DNA of 12,589 nucleotides from Clostridium sp. CAG:245. GTDB taxonomy: Bacteria; Bacillota; Clostridia; TANB77; CAG-508. Under the pieces are notes generated by a model that did not search any database, had not been told where the DNA came from, and saw only the letters and a program-made list of their open reading frames with translations. Position numbers and translations under genes: made by a program. The DNA lies in NCBI GenBank assembly GCA_000435175.1, contig FR880016.1:1-12589 (forward strand). The letters run 5' to 3'. The first letter of the stretch is position 1. Each line of letters starts with the position of its first letter. Positions 1 to 6,311 of this stretch are shown here, one piece after another.

Positions 1-44
1 TTAAACTTTACACAATTTTTTCTATATACTCTTTTTAAAAATTT

Positions 45-90
45 AAGACGTTCTTTTTAGACAATTTAGTCTAATTTAAGAACGTCTTTT
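45..90. terminator. Nested hairpin at the 3' end of the DUF975/CmpB gene
   Basis: An 11-bp perfect outer stem (45-55 with 78-88) encloses a second 6-bp stem (57-62 with 69-74) with a 6-nt loop. A run of six T follows on the plus strand. On the minus strand the tail is weaker (AAATTTTT). It lies directly past the stop codon of the minus-strand membrane protein gene and probably ends that transcript. The better T tract on the plus strand suggests it also stops a gene converging from the left of the window. Confidence 0.7.
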
Positions 91-94
91 TTCT

Positions 95-1717
95 CTAAAA
101 TCTTTGTATTAAGTTTGGCACTTTAGTAGGATTTTCTACACTGCTCGATATTCCTTCTCCAACGTGTGGATGAAAATGTGAGTAAACATTGTCTGCTCCA
201 AATATCAATAGCAAGGCTATGCACATTGATATTTTTAATTTATTTGTTAATCTTTGCAAATTTCTTTCTAAGAATGGTGCTACAATATATACACATAATA
301 CACCTCCGAGACCAAAGAATAGTGAACATTCCAAACAAATTCGTCCATTTATATTCAAGAATACGCCTGTATAATCCCAGTATCTTATTCCAGTAGTAAC
401 CTCTATATACCAAGAAGTTGCATATTCTATTGCAGAACATAAAAACATTACCACTCCAAATGTTAAAAATGGATTTTTCAACATCTTTCTAAGCTTTTTA
501 AATTTTGTTAAAAGCACTATAAGTGTACAGCCTACTCCATAAATCGGTAACCATGGTCCATATAAAGTTCCTCTGTTTACTAATATTCCATCTCTAAATA
601 AATATAATGCTACTTCCCACACCCAGCCTACAAATGAAAAAATAAAGAAAAATAATATTATAGATGTAAGCTCATAATTTTTATTATAGTCAATTTTTAT
701 CTTCTTTCTTTCAAATTCAAATGCATCTGGATAGCTTGCTGTTCCTGGATTTTCTTCATACAATTTTGTATCATTTAATAATTCATATCCATATTTTTTA
801 TTTTCTATGTATTCTTTTCTTAAAAATGCGTATAATTCGACTTCTGTAGCAGTATAATATGGTGAAACATAAATTCCAGCCAATCCAAACGTAATGTATT
901 GTAAGATATTCCAGCCAATAAATGATAAATCTAATAAAAATGTTCTCCACTTATTTCCGTTCATCATTTCTCTTGAAATCCTTATTGCATCTTTTGAACT
1001 AATTTGTGGATTTTCCGCAATTATGTACATAACCATTTTGTATGAATACTTCTTTATAATGCCTCCAACAATGGTCAAATTCCATAAAAGTTGATATATT
1101 TCCATTCGTAGCATAGATTTTACTACATTTAAATATCTTCCTTTTCTAAATGGATACAACATTCTATACACTTTTGTTTTCTTGTAATTTCTACTCTCTA
1201 AGTATATTCTTGTCTCTCCTATTTGAATTGGATAAGATATAAATATTTTTATTGCCATACCTCCTGCAGCAACTACAATAATTAGAATTTTCAAAATTGT
1301 TGTTTTATTTTCGTAACTTGCAATAGTTTGAATAATTTTTTGAACATGTTCATGTCCCTTAGTTACAACATTAAACGCCGTATAAAATACACCTTTAGTA
1401 ACATTATTCTTTTCGTTGTATTCGTTTATTGCATCTGTAATAACACTACTATTTCCAGAAAACATCTGAGAAATCATCTCATCAAGATATTTATTTAACA
1501 TTACTTCTGGATTTTCTTTGTCAATCCAGGTTAGTTCTTTCCCATTTTTTCTATCTTCTATAAATTGTTTCAAAACATTCAAGTTTGATAAAGAATCATT
1601 ATTAACAGCGTACTTTCCAACTACAATCGTCATAAATAAGCCAATTAAAAGTAATGTCCATAAATTATTTTTTAATGTTTTCTTACCTTTTTGTTTTATC
1701 TCTTTAATACTCCACAT
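95..1717 (-). CDS. Integral membrane protein, DUF975-like N half fused to a CmpB-type (putative ABC transporter permease) C half
   Basis: The protein is 540 residues from the chosen ATG at 1717. This start has AGAGG 6 nt upstream, gives the MWSIKEIKQKGKKTLKNN opening typical of DUF975 proteins, and lies downstream of the predicted promoter; an in-frame start at 1777 would fall inside that promoter. Residues about 1-300 look DUF975-like: a basic amphipathic start, a hydrophobic segment near 21-34, another at 141-163, and the characteristic KWRTFLLDLSFIGW segment near 256-269. Residues about 350-490 resemble the PF06541 CmpB family, with FSFVGWVWEV, the NRGTLYGPWLPIYG motif near 381-394 and several membrane helices. 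A last hydrophobic stretch sits near 498-508. The cellular role is unknown; neither family has a settled biochemical activity, and no ATPase gene is next to it. Family calls are by recognition, not by a profile search. Confidence 0.8.
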   Translation of the reverse strand: MWSIKEIKQKGKKTLKNNLWTLLLIGLFMTIVVGKYAVNNDSLSNLNVLKQFIEDRKNGKELTWIDKENPEVMLNKYLDEMISQMFSGNSSVITDAINEYNEKNNVTKGVFYTAFNVVTKGHEHVQKIIQTIASYENKTTILKILIIVVAAGGMAIKIFISYPIQIGETRIYLESRNYKKTKVYRMLYPFRKGRYLNVVKSMLRMEIYQLLWNLTIVGGIIKKYSYKMVMYIIAENPQISSKDAIRISREMMNGNKWRTFLLDLSFIGWNILQYITFGLAGIYVSPYYTATEVELYAFLRKEYIENKKYGYELLNDTKLYEENPGTASYPDAFEFERKKIKIDYNKNYELTSIILFFFIFSFVGWVWEVALYLFRDGILVNRGTLYGPWLPIYGVGCTLIVLLTKFKKLRKMLKNPFLTFGVVMFLCSAIEYATSWYIEVTTGIRYWDYTGVFLNINGRICLECSLFFGLGGVLCVYIVAPFLERNLQRLTNKLKISMCIALLLIFGADNVYSHFHPHVGEGISSSVENPTKVPNLIQRF

Positions 1718-1748
1718 ATTATACCTCTTATAAATATTCATCAAGGTA

Positions 1749-1777
1749 ATAGTATCATAAGATAATCGCATTTTCAA
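1749..1777 (-). promoter_or_regulatory. Promoter of the DUF975/CmpB membrane gene
   Basis: On the minus strand, TTGAAA (1772-1777), a 17-bp spacer and TACTAT (1749-1754) are preceded by a TG extended -10. Predicted transcription start is near 1742, about 25 nt before the chosen start codon. This supports ATG 1717 over the longer reading. Confidence 0.7.
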
Positions 1778-1844
1778 TATTGTTAGGTTTAAATCATGCT
1801 TTTTATACTTTCAACCTTGCAATTCATTTAACAACTCACATCTA

Positions 1845-1873
1845 TTGTTTTTTTATGTAAATCGTGATATACT
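1845..1873 (+). promoter_or_regulatory. Promoter of the 295-aa orphan gene
   Basis: TTGTTT (1845-1850), a 17-bp spacer and TATACT (1868-1873), with TG at 1865-1866 forming an extended -10. Transcription should start near 1880, leaving a leader of about 80 nt. The promoter diverges from that of the neighbouring membrane gene. Confidence 0.7.
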
Positions 1874-1879
1874 CTGTGT

Positions 1880-1959
1880 ATCGCAATATTGTATTGCCTT
1901 CGAACACCAATATTTTCGGAGGCACGGTCCTCCGAACAATCAAAAGGAGGAATAAACAT
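1880..1959 (+). promoter_or_regulatory. Structured 5' leader with mutually exclusive hairpins reaching the Shine-Dalgarno
   Basis: Four segments can pair in alternation. A (1897-1904, CCTTCGAA) can pair with B (1915-1922, TTCGGAGG) over 8 bp with one G-U. B can instead pair perfectly with C (1929-1936, CCTCCGAA) over 8 bp with a 6-nt loop. C can pair with the Shine-Dalgarno D (GGAGG 1946-1950, plus T1928-A1951). A further 7-bp stem, 1885-1891 with 1908-1914, abuts B. B:C would leave the ribosome binding site open; A:B would free C to cover it. This is the layout of a translational switch or attenuator. No known riboswitch class was recognised, and the regulatory role is inferred from base pairing only. 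Confidence 0.45.
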
Positions 1960-2847
1960 ATGATTGAAAGAATTTTACAAAAATTATATGACGAATATTA
2001 TCCTGATCGCGATATACAAGTATTAATCGTACACGGAAGAGTAACATTAGCCATAAATGACACAGCTCAAGCCTCTTATTCTATCAAAGGTACTTATCGA
2101 TGTGAAGAAGTTCAAAAGCTAAACCAATTTACAAACGGCTTTGTTCAATATGGCCTTTGCCCTGGAGACGGACCAACAGCCATAATCGGTTTAGCTGACC
2201 CAAATGCAAATTTAAAATTCATTCTTGATGCCTCTCCTTATGGTAAAATGCCTAATACGCACAGTATGATATTTAATCGTTACTCCGATGAGGATGCCAA
2301 GCAGGTGTCAAATTACACAGTTTATGGTCTGAATGGTCTTTTAGAACTCGCAGATATTGTTAAATTTGACAAAATTCATTTTTCCTATGATGCTCGTTAT
2401 CAAGAAGCTGTTATTTCACAAGAGCCACGTGTCTTAAAAATGAACTGTAAATTTGACAGATTTCATTATTCTTACAGAGAATGTAAATACTTTGCGACAC
2501 ATCAGCCATACTTTGAAATTAGTAATTCTGTTGCTTTTGCAACTTTGGAAGATGGCAGACACATTGCTCTACCCGGATTTAGCTATGACAGGAAAGATGA
2601 AGCTCTGGGTTTCAGAGGTGTATGGGAGTCTTACTGTGAAGAGCCTCCTGTTCTTGGAATTAATTTCATGACAGACAAAGAGGCTTCTCAATATGACGAC
2701 TTTGAAATTTACATTTACGATTATTCGTATTTGTGTGACCCATCTCTGGTTCCTAGGCTTGCAAAAGTAGACCGAACATTTTCTAGCGGATTTGACTTCT
2801 GCAATACACCTGATGGAAAGGATTTGAGAATAACAGGTAATTTTTGA
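1960..2847 (+). CDS. Hypothetical protein, 295 aa, family not recognised
   Basis: The start is the ATG at 1960, 9 nt after a strong AAAGGAGG; an in-frame GTG at 1864 is rejected because it lies inside the promoter. The product (MIERILQKLYDEYYPD...) has no signal peptide or membrane segment and looks like a soluble cytoplasmic protein. It is rich in Tyr, Phe and Asp, with stretches such as YIYDYSYLCDP and DGRHIALPGFSYD that suggest a beta-rich fold. No catalytic motif or family was identified. The gene is monocistronic, with its own promoter, structured leader and terminator. By eye its codons are somewhat richer in G+C than the neighbouring housekeeping genes, which could mean horizontal acquisition. 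It is a confident gene of unknown function. Confidence 0.85.
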   Translation: MIERILQKLYDEYYPDRDIQVLIVHGRVTLAINDTAQASYSIKGTYRCEEVQKLNQFTNGFVQYGLCPGDGPTAIIGLADPNANLKFILDASPYGKMPNTHSMIFNRYSDEDAKQVSNYTVYGLNGLLELADIVKFDKIHFSYDARYQEAVISQEPRVLKMNCKFDRFHYSYRECKYFATHQPYFEISNSVAFATLEDGRHIALPGFSYDRKDEALGFRGVWESYCEEPPVLGINFMTDKEASQYDDFEIYIYDYSYLCDPSLVPRLAKVDRTFSSGFDFCNTPDGKDLRITGNF

Positions 2848-2886
2848 ACTTTCAATCATGTCTGTTATAAACAAGATGTAATAGAC

Positions 2887-2926
2887 AAAACAGCAAGGAT
2901 TAACCTCCTTGCTGTTTTCTTAGTTT
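2887..2926 (+). terminator. Rho-independent terminator of the 295-aa orphan gene
   Basis: A 9-bp perfect stem (2891-2899 with 2906-2914, left arm CAGCAAGGA) has a 6-nt loop, is flanked by four A on the left and is followed by TTTTCTTAGTTTT. It starts about 40 nt after the stop codon. Confidence 0.9.
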
Positions 2927-3032
2927 TATAGATAATTTAGCACACTTCTTGACACACAAAATGACTAAGAATGTTGAGCCCCAAAATAGAAAAATAAAAA
3001 CTGCTATATCTGTTGATACAATGTTTTTTGCT

Positions 3033-3115
3033 TGGTGCCTTGAACTGGAATCGCCGAGCCGCGTCGGGAAAACCGTCCACTGGACGCTTTTCTAATCCTC
3101 CTTTTCGATTCCAGC
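3033..3115 (-). other. G+C-rich folded element carrying a second copy of the tRNA-Phe 3' end
   Basis: Positions 3033-3053 repeat exactly, over 21 bp, the 3' end of the neighbouring tRNA-Phe gene (3170-3190): CCA, discriminator, acceptor strand and part of the T arm. The rest of the tRNA is missing. Instead the T-arm sequence (3045-3053) is met by its inverse at 3105-3113, giving an outer stem of 9 bp extendable by a G-U and an A-U. Inside, read on the minus strand, are an AAAAGGAGGATTAG single-stranded stretch, a hairpin with CGTCC-AGT-GGACG at its core flanked by AAAA/TTTT, and a small CCGA/TCGG hairpin. The element is strikingly richer in G+C than its surroundings. It lies past the tRNA operon terminator. 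It may be a mobile or attachment-site remnant or a structured RNA; I do not recognise a named family. Confidence 0.55.
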
Positions 3116-3126
3116 TTAAACAATCT

Positions 3127-3165
3127 CAAAAAAAATAAAAGATTAACAATTCTAGTTAATCTCTT
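3127..3165 (-). terminator. Terminator of the tRNA Val-Asp-Phe operon
   Basis: On the minus strand, an 8-bp perfect stem AGATTAAC/GTTAATCT (3155-3162 with 3140-3147) with a 7-nt loop is followed by TTTATTTTTTTT. It begins a few bases after the CCA end of tRNA-Phe. Confidence 0.85.
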
Positions 3166-3169
3166 ACTC

Positions 3170-3245
3170 TGGTGCCTTGAACTGGAATCGAACCAGTGAC
3201 ACAAGGATTTTCAGTCCTTTGCTCTACCGACTGAGCTATCAAGGC
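3170..3245 (-). tRNA. tRNA-Phe (anticodon GAA)
   Basis: A 76-nt cloverleaf on the minus strand. The acceptor stem GCCTTGA/TCAAGGC is perfect, the D arm is GCTC/GAGC, the anticodon stem AAGGA/TCCTT holds loop CTGAAAA with anticodon GAA, and the T arm is ACTGG-TTCGATT-CCAGT. CCA is encoded. It is the last gene of the Val-Asp-Phe operon. Its 3' 21 bp are duplicated at 3033-3053. Confidence 0.97.
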
Positions 3246-3252
3246 AAAAAAA

Positions 3253-3329
3253 TGGCGACCTGGAACGGGCTCGAACCGTCGACCTCTAGCGTGACAGGCT
3301 AGCGTTCTAACCAACTGAACTACCAGGCC
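3253..3329 (-). tRNA. tRNA-Asp (anticodon GTC)
   Basis: A 77-nt cloverleaf. The acceptor stem GGCCTGG/CCAGGTC has one G-U pair, the discriminator is G as usual for tRNA-Asp, and the anticodon stem CTAGC/GCTAG has loop CTGTCAC with anticodon GTC. CCA is encoded. It lies 7 nt upstream of tRNA-Phe in the same transcript. Confidence 0.97.
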
Positions 3330-3376
3330 GTAAATATAAAAAAATTTAGATAATTCTAAATCTTCTTATAAAGAAA

Positions 3377-3452
3377 TGGTGGTCGCTATAGGGCTCGAAC
3401 CTATGACCCCCTGCTTGTAAGGCAGATGCTCTCCCAGCTGAGCTAAGCGACC
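3377..3452 (-). tRNA. tRNA-Val (anticodon TAC)
   Basis: A 76-nt cloverleaf. The acceptor stem GGTCGCT/AGCGACC is perfect, the anticodon loop is CTTACAA with anticodon TAC, and the T arm has TTCGAGC. CCA is encoded. It is the first gene of the tRNA operon, about 12 nt from the predicted transcription start. Confidence 0.97.
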
Positions 3453-3470
3453 ATTTCTCTCGACTTCCTT

Positions 3471-3499
3471 AGTATACTAAAAATACTTAAATTTGTCAA
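3471..3499 (-). promoter_or_regulatory. Promoter of the tRNA Val-Asp-Phe operon
   Basis: On the minus strand, consensus TTGACA (3494-3499), a 17-bp spacer and TATACT (3471-3476). Predicted start is near 3464, just upstream of tRNA-Val. It is one of the strongest promoters in the window, as expected for stable RNA. Confidence 0.9.
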
Positions 3500-3526
3500 T
3501 ACATATTTTAAATTTTTTTCAAATTT

Positions 3527-3554
3527 TTTCGGTATTTTTTTAGCAAATCCGAAA
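3527..3554. other. Imperfect hairpin between tRNA-Leu and the tRNA operon promoter
   Basis: TTTCGG (3527-3532) pairs with CCGAAA (3549-3554), with four more A-T pairs past a single-base bulge. No clear T tract follows on the minus strand, so it is a poor terminator for tRNA-Leu although it is placed where one would be. The rest of the AT-rich 3500-3631 gap shows nothing else I can support. Confidence 0.3.
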
Positions 3555-3631
3555 GTACTTGAAAATACTATATTTGAAGCTATTTATTACTTCATTATTT
3601 TTATTAATTTATCATACTAAACAATAAACTC

Positions 3632-3716
3632 TGGTGCGAACAATGAGATTTGAACTCATACGCCATAAGGCACACGCTTCTGAGACGTGCCTGTCTACCA
3701 ATTCCAGCATGCTCGC
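3632..3716 (-). tRNA. tRNA-Leu (anticodon CAG)
   Basis: An 85-nt class II tRNA. The acceptor stem GCGAGCA/TGTTCGC has one G-U, the anticodon stem CACGT/GCGTG holds loop CTCAGAA with anticodon CAG, there is a long variable arm with TGCC/GGCG, and the T arm is ATGAG-TTCAAAT-CTCAT. CCA is encoded. It sits between the groEL terminator and the other tRNA operon and appears to be transcribed alone. Confidence 0.95.
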
Positions 3717-3730
3717 AATTATAAAAATAT

Positions 3731-3771
3731 AAAAGACACAAGAATTTTATAATATTATTCTTGTGCCTTTT
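3731..3771 (-). terminator. Terminator of the groESL operon
   Basis: On the minus strand, a 15-bp stem (3757-3771 with 3731-3745; core CACAAGAAT/ATTCTTGTG, one G-U) has an 11-nt loop. The A-rich left flank and CTTTT on the right give a terminator with a short T tail, about 90 nt after the groEL stop. Confidence 0.8.
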
Positions 3772-3800
3772 ATTATAGCATTTTTTACTTTATTTTTAAA
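3772..3800 (-). promoter_or_regulatory. Possible promoter for tRNA-Leu overlapping the groEL 3' region
   Basis: On the minus strand, TATAAT (3772-3777) preceded by TG at 3779-3780 (extended -10), with a weak -35 TTTAAA (3795-3800) at 17 bp. Transcription would begin near 3765, inside the left part of the groEL terminator hairpin. This is the only reasonable promoter for tRNA-Leu, but the region is so AT-rich that chance matches are likely. Confidence 0.35.
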
Positions 3801-3858
3801 TATTTCATTTAAAATTTTATAAAATATTCTATTTAACTGAATTTATGCAATTTCACTT

Positions 3859-5496
3859 CTAATACATTCCACCCATGTCTGCAGCACCGTCGTTATGGTC
3901 TCCACAACCACAAGCTTTTGGTTCTTTCTTGTCTGTTACTATGCTTTCTGTTGTTAATATCATAGAAGCTACTGATGCAGCGTTTTGAAGTGCGCTTCTT
4001 GAAACCTTTGTAGGGTCTACAATTCCGGCTTTCTTCATATCTACATATTCTTCTTTTCCGGCATCGAATCCGACTCCTGCTGGTGAAGCTTTTACTTTTT
4101 CTAGAATAACTGCTGGCTCAAGTCCTGCATTTATTGCAATTTGTCTTACTGGCTCTTGTAATGCTCTTGTTACTATTTTACCACCTAATTTTTCTTCTTG
4201 TGGTAAGCTTTCTACAAATTTTTCTACTTCTGGTAAAATGTTTATAAATGCTGTTCCACCACCTGCAACTATACCTTCTTCAACTGCTGCTCTTGTTGCT
4301 GATAAAGCGTCTTCAATTCTTAATTTTTTGTCCTTCATTTCAACTTCTGTTGCAGCACCAACACCAATTACAGCAACTCCTCCAGCAAGTTTTGCTAAAC
4401 GTTCTTGTAATTGTTCTTTTTCATAAGAACTCTTTTCTTCTTCAATTTGTGCTCTCAATTGTGCAACTCTTTCTGCTATTGCGTTCTTATCTCCGCTTCC
4501 ATCAACTATAATTGTACACTCTTTGTCTGCTTTTATTTGTTTTGCTCTACCTAATTGAGCAACTGTTGTGTCTTTTAATTCTAGTCCTAAATCTGATGTT
4601 ATAACTTCTCCACCTGTTAATGTTGCAATGTCTTGTAACATAGCTTTTCTCTTATCTCCATATCCAGGAGCTTTAACAGCTAAAACATTTATTACACCTC
4701 TTAATTTGTTTAAGATTAATGTTGACAATGCTTCTTGCTCTATATCATCACAGATTATTACTAGTTTTCCAGATTGTTGCATTAATGTTTCTAGTAATGG
4801 TAATATTTCTTGAATATTGCTTATTTTTTTATCTGTTATTAATATATATGGGTTGTCAACAACAGCCTCCATCTTTTCTGTATCTGTTACCATGTATGGA
4901 GAAACATATCCTTTGTCGAATTCCATTCCTTCTACAATGTTAAGCTCTGTATTTGATGTTTTAGATTCTTCTATTGTTATAACACCATCTTTTGTAACTT
5001 TTTCCATAGCTTCTGAAATTAATTCACCAATCTCTCTATCATTTGCAGATATGCTTGCAACTCTTGCTATATCTTCTTTTCCAGCAACTTTTGAGCTTAC
5101 TTTTTTGAGTTCTTCTACAGCTTTATCAACTGTTTTAGAAATACCTCTTTTTATTGCCATTGGATCTCCGCCAGCAGCTACATTTTTGACACCTTCTTTG
5201 ATCATGCTTTGTGCTAAAACTGTTGCTGTTGTAGTACCATCACCTGCAACATCATTTGTTTTTGTAGATACTTCTTTAACAAGTCTTGCTCCCATATTTT
5301 CAAATGGGTCATCTAATTCAATTTCTTTAGCGATTGTAACACCATCGTTTGTGATGAGTGGTGCACCAAATTTTTTATCTAGTACAACATTTCTTCCTTT
5401 AGGTCCAAGTGTTACCTTAACTGTATCTGCTAATTTATTTACACCATCTAATAAAGATTTTCTTGCATCTTCTCCAAATTTAATTTCTTTTGACAT
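3859..5496 (-). CDS. groEL: Chaperonin GroEL (60 kDa)
   Basis: Complete 545-residue GroEL, the usual length. It forms the double seven-membered ring that folds proteins in the cytosol with ATP and the GroES lid. Visible landmarks are the TLGPKGRNVVLD ATP-contact segment near residues 29-40, NDGVTIAKEIELDDPFENMGA near 50-70 and the GDGTTTAT nucleotide motif near 85-92. The start at 5496 has GAGGAGG 8 nt upstream and gives the standard MSKEIKFGEDAR opening. The C-terminus is unusual: instead of long GGM repeats it ends CGCGDHNDGAADMGGMY, keeping only one GGM and adding two Cys and a His. It follows a small extra gene by 24 nt and ends the groES operon, so HrcA control through the upstream CIRCE is expected. 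Confidence 0.98.
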   Translation of the reverse strand: MSKEIKFGEDARKSLLDGVNKLADTVKVTLGPKGRNVVLDKKFGAPLITNDGVTIAKEIELDDPFENMGARLVKEVSTKTNDVAGDGTTTATVLAQSMIKEGVKNVAAGGDPMAIKRGISKTVDKAVEELKKVSSKVAGKEDIARVASISANDREIGELISEAMEKVTKDGVITIEESKTSNTELNIVEGMEFDKGYVSPYMVTDTEKMEAVVDNPYILITDKKISNIQEILPLLETLMQQSGKLVIICDDIEQEALSTLILNKLRGVINVLAVKAPGYGDKRKAMLQDIATLTGGEVITSDLGLELKDTTVAQLGRAKQIKADKECTIIVDGSGDKNAIAERVAQLRAQIEEEKSSYEKEQLQERLAKLAGGVAVIGVGAATEVEMKDKKLRIEDALSATRAAVEEGIVAGGGTAFINILPEVEKFVESLPQEEKLGGKIVTRALQEPVRQIAINAGLEPAVILEKVKASPAGVGFDAGKEEYVDMKKAGIVDPTKVSRSALQNAASVASMILTTESIVTDKKEPKACGCGDHNDGAADMGGMY

Positions 5497-5520
5497 TTTA
5501 AATTCCTCCTCAAAATCAAT

Positions 5521-5724
5521 TTAATTTACTTTCCATTCTTTTATATCCTTAATTGCAAAAGCCCTTTGTGCATTTTTATCAACGTCCATTGCATTTAATA
5601 TCCATTGTTCTTCTGGATGCCATTGCGTGGCTTTAAACTCAACCGACATAGGTATAATATTTCTATATTTTGTTTCGCCTTTCCAATTTGTATATAAAAT
5701 TGTTACTTTCTTTTTTTCTTCCAT
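5521..5724 (-). CDS. Small WYL-like protein encoded between groES and groEL
   Basis: A 67-residue protein (MEEKKKVTILYTNWKGETKYRNI...). The pattern of beta-strand, NWKGET, RNIIP, EFKATQWHPEEQWIL, DVDKNAQRAFAIKDI resembles short stand-alone proteins related to the WYL ligand-sensing domain, without the DNA-binding part. The relation is by recognition only. It is co-directional with groES (80 nt upstream) and groEL (24 nt downstream) and so probably under the same heat-shock promoter. No convincing Shine-Dalgarno precedes ATG 5724, unlike the strong ones of both chaperonin genes, so it is likely translated poorly. A 5-codon TTG reading frame at 5737-5754 with AAAGGAA before it lies just upstream. 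A gene here is atypical; the family fit and conserved motif argue that it is real. Confidence 0.7.
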   Translation of the reverse strand: MEEKKKVTILYTNWKGETKYRNIIPMSVEFKATQWHPEEQWILNAMDVDKNAQRAFAIKDIKEWKVN

Positions 5725-5773
5725 ATTTTCACATAATTAATCTTGTTTACTCAAAATTAATTCCTTTCTCTTT

Positions 5774-5804
5774 TTGCCCCCAAAGGGGCGTCTCTATTGG
5801 GCGA
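5774..5804. repeat. Chaperone-operon repeat, copy 1 (groES 3' side)
   Basis: A roughly 30-bp G+C-rich repeat with imperfect dyad symmetry, GCCCCCAAAGGGGCGTC followed by TCTATTGGGCGA. It touches the groES stop codon, which begins at 5807 on the minus strand. Two related copies are found between dnaK and dnaJ (11226-11256 and 11271-11307). In mRNA it would fold into a hairpin between groES and the next gene. Confidence 0.75.
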
Positions 5805-6086
5805 TTATTCTGCTATTGCTAGAATATCATTTTGCTTTACTATTATATAGTCTTCGCCTTCATATTTTATTTCGGTTCCTGCATATTTTGTTATTACAAC
5901 TTTATCTCCTGTTTTTACATACATTTTTATTTCTTTTCCGTCTACATTTCCACCAGGTCCTACTGCAATTACTTCTGCAATTTGTGGTTTTTCTTTGCTT
6001 CCTTCTGAAAGAATTATTCCACTTTTAGTAGTTTCCTCAGCTTTTGTCATTTTTAATACAACTCTGTCTGCTAATGGTTTTAACAT
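5805..6086 (-). CDS. groES: Co-chaperonin GroES (10 kDa)
   Basis: Complete 93-residue GroES, the heptameric lid of GroEL. It has the MLKPLADRVVLK opening, the mobile loop near residues 16-32 (AEETTKSGIILSEGSKE) with the GII contact for GroEL, the GPGG turn and the C-terminal YIIVKQNDILAIAE. The start has AAGGAGG 9 nt upstream. It is the first gene of the operon, behind a leader of roughly 190 nt from the predicted start near 6276. A G+C-rich repeat begins immediately after its stop codon. Confidence 0.97.
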   Translation of the reverse strand: MLKPLADRVVLKMTKAEETTKSGIILSEGSKEKPQIAEVIAVGPGGNVDGKEIKMYVKTGDKVVITKYAGTEIKYEGEDYIIVKQNDILAIAE

Positions 6087-6254
6087 ATTAAATTACCTCC
6101 TTGTTTTATTACCAAAATTACAAAATTCCAGTAATTCATAGTCTGTTGGAATTCTAATAACATTAGTTCTAAATATGTACAGTTAATTAATAATTGGCTA
6201 TATTCTAAATTTTTTAGCTCCTTACTATTTCCACTAACATTGCACCAACGTTTC

Positions 6255-6281
6255 TTAGCACTCTTTCTTTATGACTGCTAA
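6255..6281. promoter_or_regulatory. CIRCE operator (HrcA binding site) of groESL
   Basis: TTAGCACTC-N9-GACTGCTAA, matching the CIRCE consensus TTAGCACTC-N9-GAGTGCTAA at 17 of 18 arm positions. It overlaps the predicted transcription start of groESL. HrcA is known to repress from such sites and release on heat stress. It would also form a hairpin in the leader RNA. Confidence 0.95.
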
Positions 6282-6282
6282 T

Positions 6283-6311
6283 AATTTATACCTTTTGTTA
6301 GCAAATGTCAA
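6283..6311 (-). promoter_or_regulatory. groESL promoter
   Basis: On the minus strand, consensus TTGACA (6306-6311), a 17-bp spacer and TAAATT (6283-6288); a TATAAA lies 2 bp further upstream. It is a vegetative sigma-A-type promoter directly upstream of CIRCE, the standard arrangement for HrcA-controlled genes. Confidence 0.85.

Noticed and set aside
1864..1959. N-terminal extension of the 295-aa protein from a GTG
   Set aside because: The GTG falls within the predicted -10 region, has no Shine-Dalgarno, and the ATG at 1960 has a strong one.
3004..3204. Minus-strand 66-codon frame running through the tRNA-Phe 3' end and the folded element
   Set aside because: It starts inside the tRNA-Phe gene, crosses that operon's terminator and has no ribosome binding site at its start; its sequence is explained by the tRNA and the element.
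3718..3723. TATAAT on the minus strand next to tRNA-Leu
   Set aside because: It lies one base before the tRNA 5' end, so transcription would start inside the tRNA; a chance AT match.
4817..5524. Long 235-codon frame opposite groEL
   Set aside because: It is antisense to a fully conserved groEL and reflects groEL codon structure; no ribosome site or recognisable family.
5737..5754. Five-codon TTG frame before the WYL-like gene as a leader peptide
   Set aside because: The start is TTG with only a modest ribosome site and nothing else supports it; noted in the gene entry only.
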